DNA of 7,250 nt, from assembly GCA_034716535.1 (NCBI GenBank), contig JAYEJW010000529.1:1-7250 (forward strand), read 5' to 3'. Positions 1 through 6,424 of this stretch are shown here, piece after piece. Under the pieces are notes generated by a model. The model saw only the letters and a list, made by a program, of their open reading frames with translations, was not told the DNA's origin and did not search any database. Numbering within the stretch: position 1 is the first letter of the stretch; each line of letters starts with the position of its first letter. A program made the position numbers and the translations under genes. Origin of the DNA: JAYEJW01 sp034716535. Its GTDB lineage: Bacteria; Pseudomonadota; Gammaproteobacteria; Chromatiales; Chromatiaceae.

Positions 1-1
1 G

Positions 2-82
2 GAGCTTCTCGAGCATGTCCACTTTTTTGGCTTATCCGCCAAACCGATTGAGCAGCCTTCCCAATCGGCGCCCCCAACCTGA
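2..82 (+). CDS. possible C-terminal tail of a gene entering from the left
   Basis: One plus-strand frame is open from the window edge to a TGA at 80-82. It encodes a 26-residue tail beginning ELLEHVHFFGLSAKP and ending in a Pro/Ser-rich stretch. The mix of residues looks like the end of a real protein, but the piece is too short to assign to a family. Two hairpins (26-43 and 44-68) lie inside it, which would be unusual for coding DNA, so this may instead be a 3' untranslated region. A competing reading is a minus-strand gene starting with ATG at 16-14 (MLEKL...) and leaving the window on the left. Confidence 0.3.
   Translation, partial: ELLEHVHFFGLSAKPIEQPSQSAPPT
26..68. repeat. two adjacent perfect hairpins
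   Basis: TTTGGC (26-31) pairs with GCCAAA (38-43) across a 6-base loop. Immediately after it, CCGATTG (44-50) pairs with CAATCGG (62-68) across an 11-base loop. Both stems are perfect and there is no gap between them. No T-run follows on the plus strand, so this is not a standard intrinsic terminator. It may be a 3'-end structure of the upstream transcript. Confidence 0.4.
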
Positions 83-169
83 ATGCGGTGGTTTCACGAC
101 GAAAAAGGCGAACAACGGCAACAGATTCGACCCTCCATCGCAGCATCATCGTCAGGCAGGCGGCTGAAA

Positions 170-203
170 AGGAGCCTTCGGTCCTACGGTGCCTCCTGTT
201 TTC
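170..203 (+). terminator. weak terminator-like hairpin
   Basis: AGGAG (170-174) pairs with CTCCT (193-197), and a short GTTTTC tract follows. The stem is only five base pairs with a mismatch above it, and an A-run precedes it. It lies between the possible upstream gene tail and the methyltransferase, where a terminator would make sense, but the structure is marginal. Confidence 0.2.
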
Positions 204-263
204 TGCGTGTGTCTGCGCGCCCTTCGTGGTTAACTGTTCTATGTCGTTGCTTCCGATCCAACA

Positions 264-1154
264 ATGGACCAAGAGTATATCCACGGCTACTCCCGTTCCG
301 AGCAACACCGTCTGCTCGAGCAGGCCGCGGTACTGGCCCCCAACGTGTTTGCCGGACTCCATCTGGCTAGATCCCGCCGCCTGCTCGAGATCGGCTGTGG
401 AGTGGGCGCAGAGCTCGAGCAGATCCACGCTCGCTGGCCGCAAATCGCCCTCACGGGTCTCGACCACAGCGCCGGCCACCTTGGGGCGGCCCAGGAGCAT
501 CTATCCCCAATGATTCGGCGCGGGGAGGTCCAGCTGGTCTGCGGCGACGCCCGCGCGCTGCCGTTTCCCGCTGCCAGCTTCGACACCGCCACCACGACCT
601 GGATGCTGGAGCACGTGGCGGATCCGAAGCACATCCTGCGCGAGGCCCTACGCGTACTCACCCCGGACGGAGAGTTGATCTGCACAGAGGTCGACAACGA
701 AAGCTTCGCGTTCGATCCGCCCGTTCCGGCCATCGACGCCTGGTGGGGGCGATTCAACCGCTACCAGCAACAGGCCGGAGGAGATCCCGTCATCGGGCGC
801 CATCTTTTCGGATTCGCCAAGGCGCTGGGCTGCCGCGACATTCGCAGCGAAACGCTTCCCATCATCTCGAGCCGGATGGAGCCGAAGCGCCGTGGCGCCC
901 TGCTTGACTACCTGGAAAGCCTGCTGCTCTCGGGGGGTGGGCGATTGCTCGCCGCGGGTCACGCCGACCATGGCCACTTCGCACAGCTGAGAGAGGCCTT
1001 CGAGACGGTGCGTGGAAACCAGACCATCGAGTTCCGCTACTTCGCCGTGCGTCTGAGATGCCGCCCACCGGTTGCGATGGCCCCGCCCGGAGGATCCGCG
1101 TCAACCGAGCAATCACCCCGATGCCGAGCCGGTTGGACAAGGGGTCGAAAATGA
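264..1154 (+). CDS. class I SAM-dependent methyltransferase
   Basis: This 296-residue protein probably transfers a methyl group from S-adenosylmethionine to an unknown small-molecule acceptor in the cytoplasm. Visible motifs of the Rossmann-fold (Methyltransf_11/25-like) family are the glycine-rich motif I LLEIGCGVGAE (residues 40-50), the acidic loop TGLDHS with Asp67, GDARALPFP with Asp95, and the post-motif segment WMLEHVADP followed by LREALRVLTPDGEL. The N-terminus MDQEYIHGYSRSEQHRLLEQA resembles a known subgroup of methyltransferases opening with YIHGYS, which supports the ATG at 264 despite no clear Shine-Dalgarno. The recognisable domain ends near residue 265 (FRYFAVRLRC). The last 30 residues are Arg/Pro/Ser-rich and look like read-through rather than domain. 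No neighbour indicates a pathway. The family assignment is firm; the substrate is unknown. Confidence 0.9.
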   Translation: MDQEYIHGYSRSEQHRLLEQAAVLAPNVFAGLHLARSRRLLEIGCGVGAELEQIHARWPQIALTGLDHSAGHLGAAQEHLSPMIRRGEVQLVCGDARALPFPAASFDTATTTWMLEHVADPKHILREALRVLTPDGELICTEVDNESFAFDPPVPAIDAWWGRFNRYQQQAGGDPVIGRHLFGFAKALGCRDIRSETLPIISSRMEPKRRGALLDYLESLLLSGGGRLLAAGHADHGHFAQLREAFETVRGNQTIEFRYFAVRLRCRPPVAMAPPGGSASTEQSPRCRAGWTRGRK

Positions 1155-1189
1155 TCCCTCTGGCGTTTTGCGCTCATCTTGCACGCCGG

Positions 1190-1208
1190 CGCCGGAGGCA
1201 CACCGGCG
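1190..1208. terminator. GC hairpin between convergent genes
   Basis: CGCCGG (1190-1195) pairs with CCGGCG (1203-1208) across a 7-base loop. It sits in the 124-base gap between the 3' ends of the methyltransferase (+) and the small minus-strand gene, where a bidirectional terminator would be expected. There is no T-run on either side, so any role in termination is inferred from position. Confidence 0.25.
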
Positions 1209-1278
1209 GGGCAGCAACGAGTATCCCGGAGACCTCCGTTAAAGGCAGCTCTCGCCGCCGCAAGCCCTGCCCGGGTCC

Positions 1279-1518
1279 CTAATGGAAATGACTCTCGCTC
1301 CAAGCGTCGCCCGCATCTTGCGCGGAACCATACGCAAGGTCATGCAGTTCCATCAGGAACGTCAGCTCCTGCCAAGCCTCCATCGGCCACCCGGTACGGG
1401 TGCCTCGCGTATCGAACATCAGTTCTCGATGCAACAGGGTGAACGCATAGGGGTCGCCCCAACAATCCGACAGGCGTTGCACAACATGACTGAAACGTTC
1501 TTCCAGGATCGATTTCAT
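1279..1518 (-). CDS. small acidic protein of unknown function (79 aa)
   Basis: The reading frame runs from an ATG at 1518-1516 to a TAG at 1281-1279. AGGG lies eight bases upstream of the ATG (minus strand, 1530-1527) as a fair ribosome binding site. The protein is soluble, has no signal peptide or membrane segment, and is rich in Glu, Asp, His and Trp. Its core reads WGDPYAF, then LMFDTRGTRTGWPMEAW, then QELTFLMELHDLAYG. It resembles small conserved hypothetical proteins of gammaproteobacteria with an RG-x-R-x-G-(F/W)-P-x-E-x-x-x-EL pattern, which I recall but cannot name. The balanced composition and good start site argue that it is real and that the overlapping plus-strand frames are shadows. 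Function unknown. Confidence 0.6.
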   Translation of the reverse strand: MKSILEERFSHVVQRLSDCWGDPYAFTLLHRELMFDTRGTRTGWPMEAWQELTFLMELHDLAYGSAQDAGDAWSESHFH

Positions 1519-1903
1519 GAATCCGGCCCTGACATTATCTTAAGGAAACCCCGAAAAACCCATCCATGGGATGCTTCACGGACCAAGCCGACAACCAGGG
1601 TTTCCGGACTCTGCCGCAGACGCAGCGGCGAACCAGGATGGGCAACATTCAGACCCTCCCTATGCCATGCCTCCTGTTCGCTGATCCACTGAGGGCATCC
1701 GGGACTTCCTCAAACGCAAAATTAGAACCATTCTCGAAAAAACGCCAGTGAAATCTCGCTGCTTTTTTCTTCCGGCAGGATGTTTCCGTCAGTATTGCAT
1801 GGAGCCTACCGCCGGTCATATGCTGCTCGCGTTTCGGCAACGACCGCGCACCGCGAAGGTGCCGCTATTGATTCATCGCTCACTATCCGTCTACGGACCG
1901 TCC
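1519..1903. other. gene-poor stretch, no supported gene
   Basis: These 385 bases separate the divergent small minus-strand gene and the DUF2784 gene. Overlapping short frames on both strands have no recognisable protein. One plus-strand structure resembles a weak intrinsic terminator: CAGTG (1746-1750) pairs with CGCTG (1757-1761), including one G-U pair, followed by CTTTTTTCTT at 1762-1771. No plus-strand gene lies just upstream that it would serve. GATAAT on the minus strand (1539-1534) resembles a -10 box for the small gene but has no good -35. Base composition is less GC-biased than the flanking genes. Confidence 0.5.
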
Positions 1904-2275
1904 ATGCTCCCCGCCCTCGCCGCCGATCTGCTGGTCCTTCTTCACCTTGCCTTCATTCTCTTCGTGGCACTCGGCGGCCTGCTGGTCCTGCGCTGGGCGC
2001 GACTGGCCTGGGTCCACCTGCCGGCGGCGAGCTGGGGCGCCGCGATCGAGCTCACCGGCTGGATCTGCCCGCTGACCCCCCTGGAAAATCATCTGCGCCG
2101 CATGGCCGGCAGCAACGGCTATTCCGGGGGGTTCATCGAGCACTACATCGTGCCCTTGGTGTACCCGCCCGGACTCACGCGAAGCATACAGATCAGTCTC
2201 GGCATCGCCGTCCTGGCCGTCAACGCCCTGGCCTATGCGGCCCTGATCTACCGACTCCGGCGGGCGTCGAGCTAG
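1904..2275 (+). CDS. DUF2784 family membrane protein
   Basis: This 123-residue inner-membrane protein matches the DUF2784 family, whose function is unknown. It has a hydrophobic N-terminal segment (about residues 5-29), a second near 38-55 carrying WGAAIELTGWICPLTPLEN, the conserved loop NGYSGGFIEHYIVPLVYP (71-88) and a C-terminal segment near 97-117, ending in a short basic tail. The frame stays open upstream to 1748, but those 52 residues are not family-like. The ATG at 1904 gives the usual family length of about 120-130 residues, with a weak ACGGA ribosome binding site at 1893-1897. The gene stands alone: 156 bases separate it from the glycosyltransferase downstream. Confidence 0.9.
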   Translation: MLPALAADLLVLLHLAFILFVALGGLLVLRWARLAWVHLPAASWGAAIELTGWICPLTPLENHLRRMAGSNGYSGGFIEHYIVPLVYPPGLTRSIQISLGIAVLAVNALAYAALIYRLRRASS

Positions 2276-2431
2276 CAGCCTTCACTGATCGCACTCGACG
2301 TTTCGAAAGATCGAAAGCCGGATCCCCGACCGAGGAATGCATCCATAGAGGATATCGGTGAGCGGCGAGAGCATATTTTCCGTTTCCGTTGTTTGGGAAC
2401 GAACGCAATTCCCTGAACCCGGGGTGTTCCG

Positions 2432-4192
2432 ATGAACGACAGGACCCAATCCTCAGCAACCTCTGGACGAGGCTTTCATGACGCCCGTGTCGCCCCGGAG
2501 CATGAAAACACGCGTGTCATGAAGGGCTTCCCTCACCCCGACCCTCGCCCGGGGGGAGAGGGGGACAAGGCGCCTTCGGCGGGCATTTTCACGGTTACGG
2601 TTTGGCTTTGGGTCGTCCTCGCCTTTATCACGCTATGGCGGCTGACTGTCGCTTGGGCCATGCCGGCGACCCAAGACGAGGCCTACTACTTCGACTGGGC
2701 CCGCAGCCTGGCGTGGGGCTATTTCGACCACCCGCCCGGGGTCGCCCTGCTGGGCGTCGGGACGCTGCTCGCACCCGCCTCTACCTTGGCCGCACGGCTT
2801 GTGACGCTCATCGCGGCGACCTTGACCTTGGTGGTCTTGGTGCGTTTCTACCGCGATTGCGGGCTCAAGGATCAACGGGTCCTGCTCCTGGCGCTCGTGC
2901 TCGCGTTCGCCACCCTCCCGGGCCTGGCCGGCGGTGTCATCACCACGCCGGATACGGTACTTGCGCTCTGTTGGGCAGTTGCGCTGCACGAAGCGCTGCC
3001 CGCGCTGCGCGGCGAGCGCCGACGCTGGCTCACGGCCGGACTGGCCACGGGTATCGGGCTGCTCGGCAAGTACACCATGGTGTTGATCGGACCGGTGTTC
3101 CTATGGGCGCTCCTTTGGACCGACCCGCGGGCACTTCGAAGCCCCTGGCCCTACCTCGGCGGACTACTCGCGATCCTGGCCTTTGCTCCGAACATCCTCT
3201 GGAACGCGGACAATGACTGGCTCACAATGCGCTTCCAGTTCGGTCACGGCTTCTCCACCGAAACCGGCGAGCTGGTCGCAAGCGCCCTGCCTGCTCCAAT
3301 CACCGAGGCAACCGCCTCGGAGCCCGAGCAGTCCCCGTCCACGCCGGAACGTATCGGCGCGGTCCTGGGTTATCTCGGAACCCAAGCCGCGTTCTGGGGA
3401 CTCATCCTCTTACCGGCGGTGGCGGCCGTCCTGCGCCGTCGGGACCGCCAGACGCTACGCCGGGACCTCGCCGCAACCCTCGACCGGCAAGCGGGGACGC
3501 TGCTCGCGGCCGCGACCTTTTTCCCTCTTTTGCTCTTCGGACTAATCGCCGGCTTCAGCGAGGTTGAGCCCAACTGGCCGGGAATGTACCTAATCTCCGC
3601 GGCTCCCTTGGTCGCCATCGTGCTCGAACGGCTTTGGAAGTGGGCGCTGGCTGCTGCGGCAGGTAACCTTCTGCTCGTGAGCCTGTACGCGTTCCACGGC
3701 GCCACCGGCGCCCTCCCTCTACCCGCGAGCCACGAGCGTATCCTCCGCGAGACCCACGGCTACGCGGAGCTGGCTGAAAAAGCAGCAGAGCTCGAAGGCA
3801 TCGTTTTCGCGGACCGCTACCAGATAGCCGCCATGCTGCGCTTCTACCAACCGGACCTCCCCGTAACCCAATGGCCGGGCATCACGCGTCCCTCCGAGTA
3901 CCTGAGAGGCAGCGTGGCTGAACCCATCACCCTTGGAGACATCGAGCAGGCGGGAGGCTTCTGGCTGATCACCCGCAACAGCCTACCGCCGACTCTGCCC
4001 GGTTTCCACGCGCACTCCGGTACGGTGCTATACGACTGCAAGGGGATGAGCTTGAAACCGACGAAAGGATCCGGTGCGTCGGAGGAAGCACCCCCATGCG
4101 ATAAGCCACTGCACGTGTGGAGGCTTTACCGTTACCGGGTGAAAAAAAACGCGACACGAACCCCGCACTCGGCGCATCGTAGAGAATCATGA
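2432..4192 (+). CDS. PMT/ArnT-like membrane glycosyltransferase (GT39/GT83 type)
   Basis: A polytopic inner-membrane glycosyltransferase of the PMT_2/ArnT type, expected to transfer a sugar from a polyprenyl-phosphate donor on the periplasmic face. Numbered from the ATG at 2432 (586 residues): first membrane helix at about 53-76; periplasmic-loop acidic motif DEAYYF (82-87) and YFDHPP (97-102); TTPDTVLALCWAVALHEAL (171-189); GLLGKYTMVLIGP (209-221); NILWNADNDW (254-263); and VEPNWPG (378-384), a family signature. A soluble C-terminal part carries FADRYQIAAMLRFY and QWPGITRPSEY. Conserved sequence begins only near residue 52. Before it lies a dispersed repeat (2476-2603), so residues 1-51 are not family-like. 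Candidate starts are ATG 2432 (weak GGGG upstream), ATG 2519 (inside the repeat, no clear ribosome binding site) and ATG 2660, which would remove the first helix. The substrate is unknown; the sugar-nucleotide genes nearby suggest polysaccharide or lipid A modification. Confidence 0.9.
   Translation: MNDRTQSSATSGRGFHDARVAPEHENTRVMKGFPHPDPRPGGEGDKAPSAGIFTVTVWLWVVLAFITLWRLTVAWAMPATQDEAYYFDWARSLAWGYFDHPPGVALLGVGTLLAPASTLAARLVTLIAATLTLVVLVRFYRDCGLKDQRVLLLALVLAFATLPGLAGGVITTPDTVLALCWAVALHEALPALRGERRRWLTAGLATGIGLLGKYTMVLIGPVFLWALLWTDPRALRSPWPYLGGLLAILAFAPNILWNADNDWLTMRFQFGHGFSTETGELVASALPAPITEATASEPEQSPSTPERIGAVLGYLGTQAAFWGLILLPAVAAVLRRRDRQTLRRDLAATLDRQAGTLLAAATFFPLLLFGLIAGFSEVEPNWPGMYLISAAPLVAIVLERLWKWALAAAAGNLLLVSLYAFHGATGALPLPASHERILRETHGYAELAEKAAELEGIVFADRYQIAAMLRFYQPDLPVTQWPGITRPSEYLRGSVAEPITLGDIEQAGGFWLITRNSLPPTLPGFHAHSGTVLYDCKGMSLKPTKGSGASEEAPPCDKPLHVWRLYRYRVKKNATRTPHSAHRRES
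2476..2603 (+). repeat. dispersed palindromic repeat, copy 1
   Basis: This segment aligns by eye with 6425-6553 over its whole length, with essentially one single-base gap and most positions matching. Shared blocks are CCCGTGTCGCCCC (2484-2496), ATGAAGGG (2519-2526), TTCCCTC just after it, and CGCCTTCGGC (2571-2580). Its centre is a C-rich arm facing a G-rich arm (about 2530-2566), able to form a strong hairpin. It lies wholly inside the glycosyltransferase reading frame. Confidence 0.75.
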
Positions 4193-4211
4193 CGGCATCC
4201 GCAGCCGAGCT

Positions 4212-4664
4212 CTACCCTCGCCAGGGTTGGGTCGGCGAGGTGGGAAAGTCCTTGCGGATGGGGACCGAGACCGGATCGCCGTAGACAGTGGCCGATGAGC
4301 TGAAGACCAGGTTTCTGACGCCGGCACCCGCCATGACCCTACACAGGTTGACGGTGCCGCAGATGTTTTTTTCGTGGTAGTTTATGGGGACTTGCGTGGA
4401 CTCTCCCACCGCCTTGAGCCCGGTGAAGTGAACGACCGCATCGATGTCGTGGTCCCGAAAGATGGTCTCCAGCGCCTCCCGATCTCGCAGATCGGCCTGC
4501 ACAAAGATCACCTGGCGCCCCGCGATCTCCGCTACACGATTGAGGGCTTCCTTGCGGCTGTTGGACAGGTTGTCCACCACGACGACCTCGTAGTCCGCCG
4601 CCAACAACTCAACACAGGTGTGGCCGCCGATGTATCCGGCCCCACCCGTCACCAGTACTTTCAG
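4212..4664 (-). pseudogene. galE: galE N-terminal fragment (UDP-glucose 4-epimerase), truncated
   Basis: The first 150 residues of a GalE-type short-chain dehydrogenase, which normally interconverts UDP-glucose and UDP-galactose with bound NAD. Full-length GalE has about 340 residues. The nucleotide-binding motif VLVTGGAGYIGGH, the acidic VVVVDNL, the FTGLKAVGES segment and the serine motif SSSATVYGDP are present. The frame then changes to SPTQPWRG and stops, where family members read NPYGxxK, so the catalytic Tyr and Lys and the whole substrate domain are missing. A small hairpin (4214-4227) overlaps the stop. The start is probably CTG at 4664-4662, eight bases after AAGGAG (4678-4673); an upstream in-frame TTG at 4682 overlaps that site and is less likely. 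Substitutions at usually conserved positions (GGH for GSH, FTGLK for FAGLK) fit drift without selection. Same strand as tviB, 304 bases downstream of it. A functional epimerase is not expected. Confidence 0.85.
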
Positions 4665-4672
4665 TGGATACA

Positions 4673-4678
4673 CTCCTT
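4673..4678 (-). promoter_or_regulatory. ribosome binding site AAGGAG setting a CTG start for galE'
   Basis: Read on the minus strand, AAGGAG is followed by eight bases and then CTG AAA GTA CTG, which gives the family-typical N-terminus (M)KVLVTGG. Strength and spacing are near ideal. This favours initiation at CTG, or an original ATG later mutated to CTG, over the TTG and GTG codons that overlap the site. Confidence 0.6.
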
Positions 4679-4742
4679 GCAACTTTCCCTTCCCGGCACC
4701 CCTGCCGCCACGGAGTCCGCAGACCAGGTGCCGTGCCGGTTT

Positions 4743-4895
4743 CCCCCTCTCCCCGACGGGGCGAGGGGGACGCGCCCGGTCGCTCGATCAGGCGACCCTG
4801 AGCGCCCTCCTCCCGTACGGGTAAAGGAAACGCGGTTCAACGCTCGATCAGGCCGCCCCGGTTGTTCCTCTCCCCGTAGGAATGAGGGGGACGCG
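4743..4895. repeat. three palindromic units with 60-base spacing
   Basis: The 303 bases between tviB and galE' contain no supported gene. They hold three C-rich/G-rich inverted repeats. Unit one spans 4743-4769 (CCCCCTC paired with GAGGGGG around CCCCGACGGGG). Unit two is near 4805-4829 and centres on CCCGTACGGG. Unit three is near 4867-4890 (CCTCTCCCC facing GAGGGGG). CGCTCGATCAGGC occurs exactly at 4781-4793 and 4841-4853, a period of 60. GGGGGACGCG follows units one and three. The core and orientation match the palindrome in the dispersed repeat at 2476 and 6425, so this is probably a tandem, decayed relative. Confidence 0.65.
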
Positions 4896-4985
4896 GAGCA
4901 CCCGAGGCGCGGATCCCCGCGCACCGCACCTTGGCCACCCCGATTCCCCTCGGGTCATCTCGGCAAGCGCTGATTTGAGCAGCGC

Positions 4986-6284
4986 TCATAGCCTCCCGTC
5001 CACCTGATCGGCGGGAAACAGGTGCTTCACATCGAAAAGAATGCTCGACGGTTTGCCGAAAGCACGAACTCGGTCGATACCTAGATCCCGAAATTGGCGG
5101 TGGGCAACCGCCAGAATCACCGCGTCGTAAGCACCTACCGGCGGTTCGGCGACCAGCTCGAGGTCAAACTCGGCGCGCACCTCCTCCGAATCGCTCCAGG
5201 GGTCGTGCACGTCCACAACGGCGTTGAGCTCACGCAGCTCTCTGACGATGTCGATGACCCGGGTGTTGCGGGTGTCGGGGCAATCCTCCTTGAAAGTGAA
5301 ACCCAGCACCAGCACGCGAGCGCCGACCAGATGGATGCGCCGCTGGATCATCAGGCGCGTGACCCTTGAGACCACATAAGAGCCCATGCCGTCGTTGATC
5401 CTGCGCCCGGCCAGAATCATCTCTGGATGGTAGCCGATCTCCCGCGCCTTTTGGGTCAGGTAGTAGGGATCCACACCGATGCAGTGGCCGCCCACGAGCC
5501 CGGGGCGAAACGGCAGGAAGTTCCACTTTGTACCAGCCGCCTCCAGCACCTCCTGGGTGTCGATGCCCAGCCGGTTGAAGATCAGCGCCAGCTCGTTGAT
5601 CAGGGCGATATTAACGTCGCGCTGGGTGTTCTCGATGACCTTGGCCGCCTCTGCGACGCGGATACTGCTGGCCTTGTGGGTCCCGGCCGGAATGATGGCG
5701 CGATACAGCTGATCGATGGTCTCCGCCGCCTCGGGCGTCGATCCCGATGTCACCTTGAGGATGCTGGTCAGTCGATGCTCCCGGTCACCAGGGTTGATGC
5801 GCTCGGGACTGTATCCCACGTAGAAATCCCGATTTAGGCGCAGGTCGGACTCCCGCTCCAGAATCGGGACGCAGACCTCCTCGGTGGCGCCAGGATAGAC
5901 GGTGGACTCGTAGACCACGATGTTACCGGGGCGCAGATGCTTGCCCACCGTCGCGCTGGCCCCCTCCAGCGCCCGCAGATCCGGGCGCTTGTGCCCGTCG
6001 ATTGGCGTCGGAACGGTGACGATGTACAGATCACAATCGGCGAGATCTTGCGGATCGGCGCTCACCCGAAGCTTGTTCGCCCGCACGAGCTCATCTTCTG
6101 TCAATTCCAGGGTGCTGTCCCTGCCCGAAGCAATCTCCCGGATCCTCACGGGATCGATGTCGAAACCGATAGCCGGAAACTGCCGGCCAAACTCGACCGC
6201 CAATGGCAGCCCGACATATCCCAAACCGATCACAGCGATCTTCACACGGCGACCGGAGATTTCCTGCGATGAGATAAAGTTCAT
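4986..6284 (-). CDS. tviB: UDP-N-acetylhexosamine 6-dehydrogenase, TviB/WbpO type
   Basis: A cytoplasmic NAD-dependent enzyme oxidising C6 of a UDP-N-acetylhexosamine (UDP-GlcNAc or UDP-GalNAc) to the uronic acid, a precursor of capsule or O-antigen. The 432 residues cover the whole UDP-glucose/GDP-mannose dehydrogenase family: NAD site GLGYVG (20-25), VPTPI (91-95), YESTVYPG (125-132), YVGYSPERINPG with Glu161, AAKVIENTQRDVNIA with Lys215, the central helix region, WNFLPFRPGLVGGHCIGVDP with catalytic Cys268, and the C-terminal GFTFKEDCPDTRNT (328-341). The end, PADQVDGRL, closely resembles TviB of the Salmonella Vi antigen locus as I recall it, and overall similarity to TviB/WbpO appears higher than to WbpA/WecC. 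ATG 6284 is chosen for length and N-terminal match; its ribosome binding site is weak. TATAG-like sequence about 30 bases upstream could be a -10. No TviC-like 4-epimerase lies beside it; only the galE fragment follows. The exact substrate is not decided by sequence alone. Confidence 0.93.
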   Translation of the reverse strand: MNFISSQEISGRRVKIAVIGLGYVGLPLAVEFGRQFPAIGFDIDPVRIREIASGRDSTLELTEDELVRANKLRVSADPQDLADCDLYIVTVPTPIDGHKRPDLRALEGASATVGKHLRPGNIVVYESTVYPGATEEVCVPILERESDLRLNRDFYVGYSPERINPGDREHRLTSILKVTSGSTPEAAETIDQLYRAIIPAGTHKASSIRVAEAAKVIENTQRDVNIALINELALIFNRLGIDTQEVLEAAGTKWNFLPFRPGLVGGHCIGVDPYYLTQKAREIGYHPEMILAGRRINDGMGSYVVSRVTRLMIQRRIHLVGARVLVLGFTFKEDCPDTRNTRVIDIVRELRELNAVVDVHDPWSDSEEVRAEFDLELVAEPPVGAYDAVILAVAHRQFRDLGIDRVRAFGKPSSILFDVKHLFPADQVDGRL

Positions 6285-6424
6285 GAACCAAAGACTCGGA
6301 AACGGACAAAACTCAGCTATAAGTACTCATGGCGACGACTTGAGACCCTTTACTGCGGTTTGGTCGATGGAAGTGGTTCGACGCCGCGGACGTTGGGCAA
6401 CGCTTTTCGATCCAACCTAACCGA

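Noticed and set aside
287..1140. Long antisense frames across the methyltransferase
   Set aside because: Typical shadows of a GC-rich gene. Their translations are Arg/Ser/Pro-rich with no domain, whereas the plus strand shows clear methyltransferase motifs.
1541..1566. Insertion-sequence end (TTAAGGAAACCCC...)
   Set aside because: It loosely resembles IS5-type termini, but no matching inverted end, target duplication or transposase fragment was found nearby.
1649..1840. Minus-strand frame of 63 codons in the gene-poor stretch
   Set aside because: No recognisable motif, no ribosome binding site and poor composition; an overlapping frame on the other strand is equally long.
1748..1903. N-terminal extension of the DUF2784 protein from ATG 1748
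   Set aside because: The extra 52 residues are not family-like, and the first in-frame ATG matching family length is at 1904.
4743..4895. CRISPR-like array
   Set aside because: The 60-base period has only two exact copies of a 13-base motif, and the intervening sequence is palindromic rather than spacer-like. No cas gene is present.
5094..6420. Plus-strand frames opposite tviB
   Set aside because: They are antisense to a full-length, well-conserved dehydrogenase and show no independent protein features.
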